Assembly: GCA_033064195.1 (NCBI GenBank)
Contig: JARBJD010000554.1
Location: forward strand, 1-33,920
Direction: 5' to 3'
Source: Blattamonas nauphoetae
Taxonomy: Eukaryota > Preaxostyla > Oxymonadida
Length of the DNA stretch: 33,920 nucleotides
Both the position numbers and the translations under genes were made by a program. The notes beneath the pieces were generated by a model. That model was not told the DNA's origin. It made no database searches and saw only the letters and a list, made by a program, of their open reading frames with translations. Shown piece by piece: positions 18,318-29,130 of the stretch (positions within the stretch are counted from its first letter, which is position 1; every line of letters starts with the position of its first letter).

Positions 18318-18908
18318 CTAACGAGGAATTGCCTTTGTCAATGAAATTCCATAATTGAGTATAGTGTTGTATGCTTCGTTGAAGGCAATGCTCATATCTT
18401 TTCCACCAACAAGAATCTTGAAAATTGTTCGAAAGATTGGTAGTTTATTCAGACATAGACACTTGTCAGACAAATCATCCAGTTCGATCACCACATCATT
18501 GATTCCAGTGAGTGTCGCAATCAGTGCACATAAATCACTTTGGTTTGTGATCAGTTTCTTCGATGGTTCAATGAGATTATTCAGTAGTTTCTTTTCACAA
18601 GCAAATGCATTCTTGTAAACAAGCAATAATTGATCTTTGAATGCTGCAATGTTGGATGTGTACTCACGAAGTGGGATTGAACGACTTTGGATTGGTGCTG
18701 ATGGATAAATCTCAAGTGGTGGTGGATCATACGTTCCTGGAACATTGTCTAGTTCGACATTCGCGCATTGTTCATTTCGATCTTCGAGTTTTGATCTTCC
18801 AGAAGATGCTCCTTTGTTATCGATGATCACATTGTTGGTGATTGACGTTGGAACTGAAGAAGAACTTGTGTGTTTCGTAAATTGACAACTTAGAATTGGC
18901 TGCATCAC
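18318..18908 (-). CDS. Unknown 196-residue protein with PPPLEIYPSAP motif
   Basis: The N-terminal ~80 residues are polar and disordered (SSSSVPTSITNN). They end in a proline-rich stretch PPPLEIYPSAPI containing PSAP, the core of the P(S/T)AP late-domain motif that recruits the ESCRT protein TSG101 in enveloped viruses. Residues about 95-196 are helical with cysteines and hydrophobic repeats (KDQLLLVYKNAFACEKKLLNNL, LPIFRTIFKILVGG). The start follows TTTTTTATTTTTATAGAAAGTG. No homologue is recognised. The late-domain reading is speculative, since short proline motifs arise by chance. Confidence 0.55.
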   Translation of the reverse strand: MMQPILSCQFTKHTSSSSVPTSITNNVIIDNKGASSGRSKLEDRNEQCANVELDNVPGTYDPPPLEIYPSAPIQSRSIPLREYTSNIAAFKDQLLLVYKNAFACEKKLLNNLIEPSKKLITNQSDLCALIATLTGINDVVIELDDLSDKCLCLNKLPIFRTIFKILVGGKDMSIAFNEAYNTILNYGISLTKAIPR

Positions 18909-19058
18909 TTTCTATAAAAATAAAAAATATATATTTATGTTTTTAATCACTCATATCTTTCTCCAAGTGTGCGAATCGAGAATATTCAGGCATATGTCCT
19001 GTTTGGTATCTTCCGATATCTCCCGTTCTTGTTCGGTACGCTGCAGTTGTCTGTTCGT

Positions 19059-19895
19059 TCACAAATGTTGAGATGTTTGCTGAATAACGACCAAGGAAAG
19101 TTTGCAGATCTTCTGTTTTGTGATGATTTCGAGAAACTGTGGATGAATCTGTTCCTTAAACGCTTTTCTTGCTTTCGTTCTCTGATGATCTGGATTTGAA
19201 CTGATGAAACCTTCAACATAATCTTCAAGCCATTGATCCCACATCTTTGATGCAATTTTAGACTGAATGGAATTGAAAACCATATTGTCCAACACTCCTT
19301 TCCCAGTGTCTGCAGGTTGTTCTCGACTGGCTCGATACAGCTTCAAAACATTGGTCATGAATTCACCAACAGCTTTCTTCATTATTGCATAAGGTTGTTG
19401 TGATCGTTGTGCTTGCATTTCTTGGTAGTTGACTTCACGATAGCTTCCAGGCAAAGCGTATTCTCCAGTCTTGAGGAAGTTGTTGTGTGCAGCTTTGATT
19501 CTTCTTCCATGATCTTGACGAAATGATGAGTATGGAGTTTGTCTTCGCATATCTGGTGTTGGATTCATTGAATAGTATGTCTCGACGACAGGTCGACTGT
19601 TGTATGATGCAAGCATGAAACCATTCGCTGCAACCAGATCTCCATTGTCTCTGTCGTAGACCATCACATCAGGAACTTTTCCATGTTTTTCCATCTGAAC
19701 CGTCCAATTTTGTCCAGTCCTTTCAATGTATTCCAAAGCTGATGGAACACTACTGAGTGCAGAATTGAATTTGGTGCGAATGTCATCATCAGCATAGATT
19801 CTTTTCATTGCATCCAAAGCCCCCTGATCATATCTCATTTTAGGTTTTTTCGCTGGTGCCTTTCTCTTTGCAGGAATGTATTGTATCTTCGACAT
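19059..19895 (-). pseudogene. Unknown basic virion-type protein, about 280 residues
   Basis: The start is placed at MSKIQYIPAKRKAPAKKPK, after TTTTTTATTTTGTATGAAAACACA, rather than at an in-frame non-ATG codon upstream. The strongly basic N-terminus suggests nucleic-acid contact. The middle has aromatic and polar segments (QNWTVQMEKHGKVPDVMVYDRD, MKKAVGEFMTNVLKLYRASRE), and the end has a helical Trp-rich part (KMWDQWLEDYVEGF). No family recognised. The C-terminal end looks altered (about one break). It is divergently arranged with the ATPase gene, with 59 bp between starts. Confidence 0.5.
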
Positions 19896-19954
19896 TGTGT
19901 TTTCATACAAAATAAAAAATCCAAAACTATATTTTAATTAGAGAGAAATCATAA
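19896..19954. promoter_or_regulatory. Bidirectional promoter region between basic protein and ATPase
   Basis: 59 bp separate two divergent starts. The minus side carries TTTTTTATTTTGTATGAAAAC before ATG. The plus side carries TATATTTTAATTAGAGAG before ATG. Both are versions of the A/T block that precedes other element genes. Confidence 0.45.
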
Positions 19955-20867
19955 ATGAAAAGAATGAATTCCATTCTAAGGGCACAGCCCGTATCTTCAA
20001 CAACAAAACCTTTGGTTTCGCGGAGGGTGGAACCCTCTTCTCCTAACAGCATACGTGAATGCAAAACTGAGTGAAGCATCTAGTAGGAATGTTCTCATGA
20101 AGTTCAATCACAGATTCATCCAGACCTAAATTTCAATCGCAACAGTGTCAATGTCCTCGTTGGAAACAGAGGAAGTGGAAAAACATTCAATGCTCTTCGA
20201 GAGGTTGCCAAGCTCCAGAATGTTCAAGTCAGAAACGAACTATTCCATTTGTTTGTCTTCGTCACTGATAAGAACATTGATCCAACCTTCGATAAGTTCA
20301 AACCAATACTGAACGTTCCATTTGTGAAAGTCAAATATGAAGATGGCACTTCCATTTCTGTTGGAACTCTCTGAATCAAAAGCTGCGTATGAAGAGATCA
20401 TAGACAACCAGTGGCAAGACAGAATAACTGATGAGTGTCGAGAGGATCTCTTTGACTCACTTTACATTGACGATTTCTCAGTGAAGAATCTCCAAACGAT
20501 TATCCTTCTTGATGACTGTCGTAGAATCCTAGGTGAACGTAGAACATCCAAAAATAGAATGACAATGATGGACTTACTACTGGAGAATCGACAACCAAAG
20601 TTCACATTCTTTCTGACGATGCATGAGCTCTTCAGTTTGTCAGCAGATATGAAGTCCAATATCGATTCGATGTGGATCTTTGGAGGGTTCAACAAAGAAC
20701 GAATCAGTCGAGTCTATCCTCAGTTGAACTCACCAATTGACATTCGACAATTCTGGAATGTGTATCAACGAAAACAAAAATGTGAAGCAGTCATTCTTCG
20801 ATACAACACTGATGGAGTTGCTCTGACAGAGATCAACAAAGAAGGATTAAACCGAACTGTCCGTTAA
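19955..20867 (+). pseudogene. A32-type DNA packaging ATPase (FtsK/HerA superfamily), broken
   Basis: A P-loop reading NVLVGNRGSGKTFNAL lies at about 20147-20195, and a hydrophobic Walker B-type strand IILLDDC at about 20500-20520. These match the genome-packaging ATPases of Polintons, virophages and large DNA viruses, which pump DNA into the capsid. Downstream sequence (FFLTMHELFSLSADMKSNIDSMWIFGG) fits the conserved sensor-type region of the same family, where a Thr/Gln-type residue follows a strand. The 3' end overlaps the convergent coiled-coil gene by about 20 bp. The likely start is an ATG at 19955, chosen from context. The gene looks broken, with about two or three breaks. Confidence 0.75.
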
Positions 20868-21206
20868 CTCTTGGATAAGGTTCCCAATAGTCTCGTCAAG
20901 ACTTCGAAGCCTCATGCTGAGTGTGTCTGTCAGTGTTCGAATTGATTCTTCAATGTCTGAAAGTCTTTGATCAATCGAGAGTGAAGTGGAGTCACCGTTG
21001 TTCTCATTGCTTGCCTTTCTCAGTGCTATCTCACCTCTTATTTTTGTGATTCTGTATCCATCAATTCTGATTAACCTGTTCAGTTTCTGAGTTGTGAATT
21101 TATTCAGTTCTTCTCTATTCTTTTCCAAATGTCTCTGAAAGTCATAGATGTTTTCAAAACATTTCTGTTCAGGATCAAACGGTTCTAAAATTTTCAGTGA
21201 TGACAT
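20847..21206 (-). CDS. Small coiled-coil protein (119 residues)
   Basis: It starts MSSLKILEPFDPEQKCFENIYDF after TATTTTTATTCCATTTAA. Helix-forming throughout: residues about 25-60 are charged (RHLEKNREELNKFTTQKLNRLIRI), and 75-119 have regular hydrophobic spacing (IDQRLSDIEESIRTLTDTLSMRLRSLDETIGNLI), a convincing coiled coil. It may oligomerise or act as a scaffold. Not assigned to a family. Confidence 0.6.
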   Translation of the reverse strand: MSSLKILEPFDPEQKCFENIYDFQRHLEKNREELNKFTTQKLNRLIRIDGYRITKIRGEIALRKASNENNGDSTSLSIDQRLSDIEESIRTLTDTLSMRLRSLDETIGNLIQELTDSSV

Positions 21207-21241
21207 TTAAATGGAATAAAAATATTCGAAACAGTTTTGAT

Positions 21242-22150
21242 TTAAACTATATTGAACTCATTAATGAACTCAGGAGTTAAATTGTCAATTGAGTCTGCAT
21301 GGAACTTTGTGTGTTGAATCGGAACGTACACTATTTTTGGTAGACATGTGAGTCCATTCAGAAGTTTAGCTACAACATTTCCGTGTTTGTACTCAATGAA
21401 TTGTCCAACAAACTGAAACTGTCTTCGCTTCTTCTGAAACTTGGCAACAGTCTTGTTCAAGTCAAGGTGAATCAACAATACGTTTCCTGGCTTGTATCGC
21501 CACAGCAGCTGTGTTGTCTGCTGTTGTTGGATGTTCTTCAATTGCTCTTCACAACTGGAGATATACAATGCTTCGATTTCACGATTGTTTTGTGCTTGCT
21601 GTGGAGTGAACTTGTTCCAGTACGCTCGATGTGGAGTCATGTTGTAGTATTCCACCATCTGATTCATCAATGAATGATTTGCCATTTGTGTTGCATTGTC
21701 TTGGAATCCATCTCTGATTGTTCTGATCACTCGATCCACAACTCTGTTGTGATTTGTGAAAGGTGAACTTGTGAAATAAGTGCTGACCTTTTGTTTCTTG
21801 AAATACGTTGTTGCTTCTCCACTTGTCCATGCTGCTTCTCCATCACCACGAATGTTGTTGACATGTACACCACGATAATTAATCAGATCATTGATTGCAG
21901 TCTTGACTTTGCTCCATGATTTATCCAGGACAGGAATCACAACAAGGTACTTAGTGTTTATGTTGATGGCAAATAGGTAAATCTGAAGTACTGTTTTCGA
22001 CGTTGGTGATTGGATAAAGACAAGATCAATTTCCCAGGATCCAAACTTGGGAGAGAAGTACGGTCTGTCACATTTCTGTGGAACCTTTTGTCTGATGTCT
22101 GATGTGGATCTCCAGTGATGTCTTTGGACATAAATTGTATCTTTGATCGA
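21242..22150 (-). pseudogene. Retroviral-type integrase (rve fold) of the Polinton
   Basis: The core domain reads GSWEIDLVF (first catalytic aspartate, about 22019-22040), then RGDGEAAWTS (second aspartate, about 21826-21858), then SPFTNHNRVVDRVIRTIRD (about 21720-21775), where retroviral and Polinton integrases have the third acidic residue after the Asn-containing loop. YYNMTPHRAYW and FTPQQA follow as in integrases of this class. The C-terminal part (LWRYKPGNVLLIHLDL, FQFVGQFIEYKHGNVVAKL) resembles the beta-barrel DNA-binding tail. It would join element ends to host DNA. Upstream same-strand coding sequence at 22068-23150 may belong to the same gene; the locus looks broken (about one or two breaks). 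Confidence 0.85.
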
Positions 22151-23150
22151 AACGGATATTGTATTTTGTCACGGCTTTTGGAATCGTTGGTTGATCAATC
22201 ATCAATGTGTTACCTCCTTGTTCCCTCCTTATTTTCCGAGGATGTGTAGAATCCCATCGGTGAACATATTCATCGTACCATTCCTGAAATGATCTTCCAC
22301 CAAATGGGATTTGTTTAGGATGTGCTAAAATGAACTCAGTTTCGTCATTTCCGAGAGTTCTGCTTACGTGTGAAAGAATGAACATGTTTCGATTCAGTTT
22401 CTTTGATTCAACGATCTGTTTGTCAATGAATTCTTCCATTTTCTGTTGATTGTCCATCATTGAATTCTCTGCTTTGATTTGTTCCTCCTCTGAATTGTCC
22501 TTCTGTTGATGGTCAAAATAGCCTTTCACTCGTTCCAACATTCCCAGCACTTGCCTTGTCGTTGGTTCGACCTTGTTGATCTCTCTCACATATGGCACAA
22601 AACCTTTGTCAATCTTCACAATTGTTTGTGGATCTGGTGACTTGGGAATCAGTGGATCATCATCTTCAAACCTCATCTCTTTCATTGGAAATTCATATTC
22701 TGAACCAATTGATGTCGGGTTTCTCTTCTGTCCAGGAATGATTGGAGATTCAGGAGGTTCAATAGCAATTGGTTGGGGAAGTTGTGTTGGAATTACGATG
22801 GCTGGTGGTTGATTAAAATGAATATTCTGTGATTCCTGATAATACTGTTGATATGCTCTGTACGCTTGTCTTGCAGTGTTGTTACTAAGGATCCATCCGG
22901 TGAATTGTTTCACAAATCTTTGAACAACTATTTTTCCATCAGCAATGTTTAAATCAGGAGGTAATTCTCCATTCAGCCAGTCATTGAAGTATGTCTCATC
23001 ATTTGCGTCGTATTGTCCATTTGAATCATTGACATGATAGGTTGGTAGAATTTGGGAAAACGTCAATGTGACTCTGTATATTTTAGTCTCGGAATGGAAC
23101 GTATTGTCCAGGAGTTTCTTCACTATTTGATCAATTTGTTTTGAACTCAA
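22068..23150 (-). pseudogene. Proline-rich unknown protein upstream of integrase
   Basis: 360 codons. Residues about 1-115 look folded (IYRVTLTFSQILPTYHV, VVQRFVKQFTGWILSNNTARQAYRAYQQYY); 120-185 are proline-rich (PTQLPQPIAIEPPESPIIPG); 190-260 are charged helix (QQKDNSEEEQIKAENSMMDNQQ); and 270-345 include FILAHPKQIPFGGRSFQEWYDEYVHRWDS. The last part resembles in style the region that precedes the core of Polinton integrases, so it may be the N-terminal side of that protein or a separate gene. An AT-rich start block (TTTATTTTTGTTGAAATG) lies just upstream at about 23155-23180. The locus may carry a break near its start. Confidence 0.45.
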
Positions 23151-23187
23151 AATGGTCTAGCCATTTCAACAAAAATAAAGTTTGTGT

Positions 23188-26100
23188 TTATTCAATTATA
23201 TAATCAGTTGCTTTCAGTCCATGAATGAATGGAGGACACGATTCATTTTCAAGTACGATTGCCTTCAGATGTATTCCACTGAGACTGAGTTTTGCTGTTG
23301 TATTTTCGCAATCTCAAATCCATTGCTGTCATCGTCAGAATGAACTCTTCTCGTTTGAAAGTTCAAGGTTGTTGTCACTGTTTTCTCTCCGTTCAGGCAC
23401 TTCACATAATCGTCACTCGTGATATTTGTTTTCTTCAGTGACACTCCTTTGATTTTGCATTTCTCATCGAGCGAGTAACACTTGGGTGCAAGACAGATCA
23501 TCTGTTCACCTTCCTTTTCAATTGCTAATCCCAACAGTTTCTTCTCATCATCAAGTCCCTTTTCAGGATTGGGAAACCATTCATTTTTGTGAGCATCATA
23601 GAATTCCTTATCAGCAATAACATGTTCAAATTGTTGATGGATTCCAGCATTTGGATCTCCACTAATTGCCCAATAAAAGCAGAATCAGTATCACCCTCAC
23701 AGAAATGAATCTTGTTCATGTCTAGACATTTGTACATGAAGTTGTAGATGAAATTCAGATACCAGAACTTGGCATTGTCGAGTGTGAACACCGCTTCTTG
23801 CAGACATGTTTTGCACGATGCTTTCTCTCTGTCTTCAATCACAATGTAGTTGTCCTCATTGATCTCTCTTGTTGCCACAAATCCTTTCATCATCTGTTTC
23901 AAGTATGTTCTCTTCTCATTGCAGATTGTGATTGAGTTGTACTTCTCAGTGTTCATTCCATCGTATCCGTAACTTCCATTCAAGTTGGTCTTACAGAATT
24001 GTTCCTTTCCCTTGTTTCCAACCTTCATTGCTTCTATTCTATCGTTCATAAATGATGTCACGAACGGTTCAAATCCAGCGTGTCTCGAAAACACCATCAC
24101 ACTCTTAACGTCGTCCACAATGAAGTGACAGTAGTCGATGAGGAACCACAGATAGTATGTCGAAAAGAACATATACTGATCGTGTGTGCTCAAGAGTTGG
24201 GTCAGCTTTCTTTGTTTGTCATCAGTCTTCAATCCATGTTTCTTCATCAACGAATACGTCTTCTCTCCAATGTTCTCTTCTGTCGTATTGACAATGATGT
24301 TTCTGAAGATTGGTGGGAAGTTAATGAAATCATTTATGGATTTCTCGTCGATGTGTCCTTTCAGTTCAGCAACAAACAGTGTCTTCTGGTTCTTGTCCTC
24401 TATGATCTCCCGACATTCTTTGTCTCCTGTGGCTGTGTACAAACATCTTCCTGGCATGTACATTCTGTGTTTCGTGTATGGATTGTTCTTGTTCTTGATT
24501 GATGAGAAAGCACTTGGGTAGAGAGAGTTGAAATCAACACCACAAACGTGAGTCATGATGTGTTCAGTATCTTTAGAAATGACTTTGTTGTCTTCGTACG
24601 TGAAGTGATTGATTGGTGTCCCGTTTTTGATATTCTGTCGATGTTGAACATTCGATAATCCACCAGTCACTGCTGCTCTCAGTTTGTGATATGTTTGCTC
24701 GTGTGTCAGAGTCATTGGTAGTGATTTCCAGATGCAGTACTTCTTCAATTGAATTCTCAATCGTGTGAGATGCTCATCATGGTCTGACTTGTAGGTGTTG
24801 CAGTAATCACAGCAGATCTTCACGTTCTCTTTTGAATGTCCTTTCGAATTGTCGATTCTATCCAACGTTGGTCGGACTGCTTGTGTGAAGTGGCACTTGC
24901 AGATATAGCACACTCTCTTGCATTGTTGAACAAACCAGTCGTAGTCTGCTTCAGTGACGTTGTTGGTAGTATTGCGATGGGCTTTCTGGTCTTGATACCG
25001 GTATCCTTCCACTTTGTATTTCCAGTATTGTTTGGTGATCTTGATTGGTCCAGATTCGTCACATTCGTTGTAGTCAGCATCAATATCAAAGTCTTTGTAG
25101 GCACAAGCATACTTGATTGCAGAAGCATTCGCCGATAATGAGAGATTGTGCAACATGTCCACTTTGTATTGGAAGTTCAAATCGATCAGATTGTCAAGTG
25201 GTGCAATCATACATTCGACGTCTCTAATCTTGTAGAACTTGAGGATATTCCCAACGGTTCTTGAATCCTCGCTTGTTCCAATCATCAAGGTACATTTGGT
25301 AATCGGTATCAGACATTTCACTGTTGTTCAGACTGGAATAGAATTCATACTTGGAGAATGGTTCTTGTTTGCTCAACACTGTATCATAGTCTGATGAATC
25401 AGAATGATTCGTAAGCAAAGAATGATTTCTGAAGCGTTGTATTTCCTCCAAAAGCCTTCACTGCATTGTCCAAAGTCATTGGTCCAGTGTATGACATCAT
25501 GTCAATGAATCGAAGCACTTGCTGTGTTCTCTCGTGTCTGATCAATACTTGTTTGTACTTGGTTGTTGATCCAAGAAAGCTCACCACTTTCCAATCCTTG
25601 TCAACGAGATCACGGAAGATGAGATTGATGTCGAATCTGGAACTGTTGAATCCAATGACACTGACTTCATTCTGTGAAGGAATCTCTGGGTCTTCATATT
25701 GATTGTTCTCTCTTACTGTTTCTGCAAACTTGAAGAGTTCTCTGATCCACTGCTTCACAAAGTCCTTTCCATCTCGAAGATCAAAGTAGATTGACTTCAC
25801 TCCTGATTTTGTTTTGATTGCGGATGCAACAGAGAGAGGTTTCAAGTGTGAGATCAATTGAGTATTGTCATCAGAGAAGAGATTGTCAAGAATGAGATCT
25901 TCCATTGTTTCCGAAAGTCATACGTGATGTAGTACTGTGTTGGTTTGAATTCGTCTTGTCTTTTGTGTGCCATCAGAAATTCACGAGTTCTGTTGTTAAG
26001 AATATGTGGAACATACGGCCTTGGCGTTTTATCAAGTGAGATTTTCTTCACATGTTTTCCATCAAGTTCCTTACATTCGGCAAGATGCTTCTCGTAGTAT

Positions 26101-27597
26101 CTCTTGAAGTTTGTATCCTTCACTTGGAATCCTCTCGATTGACAGAATGGACAGAGTTTGTATCCAGTGAGTTTCTCAGGATCAACAATGAACATCACAT
26201 GAACGAGAGTTGCGGTGAGCGGAATCATCAGAAGTGGAAGAACTCTTGCATCATCATTCTCGTTGATGTACGATTGACTGAGGAAGTACCGCTTCTTGTC
26301 TTCATCGAACTCATAAATGTGAACAGTGATGTTGAATACTTGCATTGCTCTCTCTAAATCACATGCAATATCAAATCCAGGATATTGTTGAAGATGTGGA
26401 GTCAATTGTCGAGACTTCAGATGTGTGAGATTCATCCATTGTGCGAACAATCTGTAGGCTTCACTGTTCCTCATATTGATTGAGATTTTCTCGCCTTTGA
26501 CATCTTGAAGTGTAAGGAACGATAGTGCTTGAAAGAAGCAGATGTTGTACTCGGAATCAATGTATCGAACATTTCTCGTTTTGATGTGTTCAGTTAGAAT
26601 GGTGTTGGCTTTTCCTGCAACTGGAAATCTGTAAACAGCAACAAGAATGGAGTGGAATGCAATAAACATCGTCTTTGTGTCCATCAGTGTTCTCTCCTGT
26701 GATTCTTTGATCAGATTGATCGCATATTTTGAATACTCATCGATGTCTGCTTCACTTCGTATCACCGTTGGGAAACTCTTCGATGTGTTCTCCAATTCTG
26801 GTCTGAAGTCATTGTACAGTGTCTCATCTTTGTCTTTTCTTTCAACGATCTTTCCAAAGTCGATACTGATCTTGAATGGACGATCCTTCTCTTTTTCATA
26901 CACTGCATTGATGAAGGTTGTGATTTCCTCAACATTCTTCAGATGGTTGTGAAAGTACAGCTGATACGGTTTTCCATTGTCACTCACTTTCTCGATCTCA
27001 TTCTTCTTGAACTTCTTTCGTGCATTTGTCAGACACTCATTGAATCCAAGTTTGTCTCTTGGTTCAGCGAGTAAGATACATTCATTGAATCCATCAAATT
27101 GCTTCACTTTTCTTGTTTCCATTTGTTCATTTTTCTTTTGAATGATCAACAGATTCTTCATCCAATGATCCATCAACTTCTCCTCAATTGATTTGAGCTT
27201 CCGTGTGATCTTGAACACTTGCTTTTCAATTCAGTTTCGTTCACTCTTGGATTTGCTTTCATGTCAATTATGATTACATTTTTATCCTCTTCATTCATCA
27301 TTGCGTTGTTGTTCTGTTCATTCTGTCTCTGAATCAATGTTCTTTGTTCGATTTGTCGTTGATGTCTCACTTCGTTCAGGAATTTTGGAATTAAATTGAT
27401 ATTAAGATATGCTGTTGGATTAGGTTTCGATATCCAACATCTGGGTGTTGAAGCATTGCCAGGAGAAATGAATAGTGATGTTGCTTGTATGGACTGTCAG
27501 GTTTGTATGTTCGACCATCTGTAAATGCGAATTGAGTGTTTGGAAAGAGTTCTCTAACCTCTCTGATTTGTTCCTTCACTTTCCAGAGTTGTGTCAT
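23188..27597 (-). pseudogene. Protein-primed family B DNA polymerase locus (pPolB) with N-terminal OTU-like region and HNH motif
   Basis: The 3'-5' exonuclease part shows YITYDF (Exo I type, near 25910) and GFNSSRFDINL (Exo II, about 25627-25654). Polymerase motif A is DFNSLYPS (about 24511-24537), motif B is NLNGSYGYDG (about 23957-23990), and motif C is GDTDSAF (about 23676-23695). A C-terminal LAPKCY segment follows near 23480. Before the palm an HNH-like zinc motif is seen (CYICKCHF, TLDRIDNSKGH, CCDYCNTYKSD; about 24780-24920). The long N-terminal extension holds DSEYNICFFQAL (about 26525-26562), which resembles the D-x-N-x-C start of OTU-type cysteine proteases, and a CPFC...H...C zinc-binding segment near 26075-26160. 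The locus spans about 4.4 kb, in line with the very long Polinton polymerases. It begins after the start motif at 27597 and looks broken in roughly half a dozen places. This enzyme copies the linear element from a terminal-protein primer. Confidence 0.9.
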
Positions 27598-27637
27598 TTA
27601 CTACAAATTAAAAAATAAAAATAAAAAAGTTGAGTGA

Positions 27638-27991
27638 TTATTTTGACTTTCTCAAATGTGGCTTCTTCTTTGCTTTCAGCCATGAATCTAGTCGCACTTT
27701 GAAAACTTCAGATCCACCAATTTCTCGATACGTGAATGGAGTCAGGACTTGCTTGTACTCACCAACGAGCTCACAGTTGTACTTCCTCAGTTCATTCTCC
27801 ACAAACGATTGAGTGTAGTGTCGACGTTGTGACATGTGTGGTCGGTTTCCTTGATTCCACAACTTTGGCTTAATCCTCCACTCAACACCTTCATGAACAT
27901 AGATTACTGGTTCTGTGCTCCGGACATACTCAGAAACAAGTTCACAGTTCTCTTTTTTCATTGATTGAATCAACTTTTCTCTCGGGTTCAT
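27638..27991 (-). CDS. TIR-borne protein with two copies of a ~45-residue module
   Basis: 117 residues from MNPREKLIQSMKK; the ATG follows TTTTTTATTTTGTATAAA. The protein is an internal duplication. Module 1 reads NCELVSEYVRSTEPVIYVHEG and ends KLWNQGNRPHMS; module 2 reads NCELVGEYKQVLTPFTYREIG and ends SWLKAKKKPHL. The pattern (a Leu-x-x-Glu-Tyr start, a Tyr strand, a Trp near the end, then basic residues and Pro-His) recalls the short nucleic-acid-binding repeats with a GY.L..EY...KC..GH...P..W..G.CP.C layout found in phage and giant-virus proteins, but without their zinc cysteines. The 5' two thirds lie inside the right TIR and are repeated, truncated, in the left TIR. DNA binding at the element ends is a reasonable inference. 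Confidence 0.65.
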   Translation of the reverse strand: MNPREKLIQSMKKENCELVSEYVRSTEPVIYVHEGVEWRIKPKLWNQGNRPHMSQRRHYTQSFVENELRKYNCELVGEYKQVLTPFTYREIGGSEVFKVRLDSWLKAKKKPHLRKSK

Positions 27992-28199
27992 TTTATACAA
28001 AATAAAAAAGTCAAAACAATTTTAGAAACAATGAAATTATGTTCAATCACTTTCTGTGTATTTTACCAACATATTCTACAACCGAAAATGTCAAGAACAG
28101 CCTATTTCATATTTCAAGGATGTTTGACAAAATATGGGGAATGATCCGAATTCGACAATCCTTCTTTCTTTCTGCTTTTATGAGTTTTGAAACCTGCGG

Positions 28200-29130
28200 A
28201 TGCTCGGCATCGTCACAGTATGTTTCATTTTTTCAATTTCACCTCTTTTTACAAACTTTTATGATGCGATCATGATCGCACTTCATCTCTGTTCTGTTGT
28301 CACTTCTTCGACATTTTATTACTGTTCTCTTCTTTATTCTTTTGTTTTCAACTGTTTTCATGTGTTTTCTCTCTTATTCTTCTTCAGGTGTCACCGTAGT
28401 GAACATTTCATCACTTCTCCAATTTTTACATTGTATGTTGCTTATTATCGTTCACAACATCCTTCTTTATTCTCTTCTTTTCTTCCTTTAAATTATCTTC
28501 GTCTTCATTTTATTACTTTCACCTCTTTTGTTCACTTTTTAGGTTCGATCCCAGTCGTCTCCGCATCTCGGTATTTTTACCTGTTATTGGACATTTCATC
28601 ATCATTCTCTTCTTTCTTTTCATCTTTTTCATCTGTTTTCATCATTTCTACCTCTTCTTTCTCTTCAGATCATATCCAATTAGATAGATCATCATCATCT
28701 TCGATTTCAGATTGTATGTTCCAGATTATCTCCTCAAACTACTTCCTTTCTTCTCTTCTTTTCTTTCTTTAACTTGTTTTCATTCTAGTTTTTCACTTTC
28801 TCCTCTTTTACAACTTTTCAGACATGATCTAGATCGTCGCTGTATCTCAGTTTTTTCGCATTCTTCATCATTTCATTACCCTTCTCTTCTTTCTTCATTA
28901 TTGTTAATCTCATTTTCATCTGTTTTGTTCCTCTTTTCAACAGGTATCCTTGAATTGGAGGATCATCGACTTTCGTTTTACATTGTATGTTGTTTCCTAT
29001 CTCTTGAAACTTACTTCTTTCTTCTCTTCTTTCCTATCTTTTACTTGTTTTCATACTCGTCTTTCTTACTCATCTCTTTTTCTCACTTTTTAGACTCGAT
29101 CTCTACAGTCGCTGTATCTCTGCACTTGTA
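28200..29130. repeat. Pyrimidine-rich ~280-bp tandem repeats in the right TIR
   Basis: Mirror of the left-arm block. CACCTCTTTT-type landmarks occur near 28240, 28520, 28800 and 29070, and ATTGTATGTT landmarks near 28430, 28710 and 28980. Several units carry C/TTTTTAGGTTCGATC-like segments. A perfect 16-bp palindrome (TGCGATCATGATCGCA) lies at 28265-28280 in one unit. Unit sequences differ clearly from their counterparts in the left arm. Confidence 0.75.

Noticed and set aside
28535-28560. B-box-like GGTTCGATCC in the TIR repeats as RNA polymerase III genes
   Set aside because: No A box at a suitable distance in any unit.
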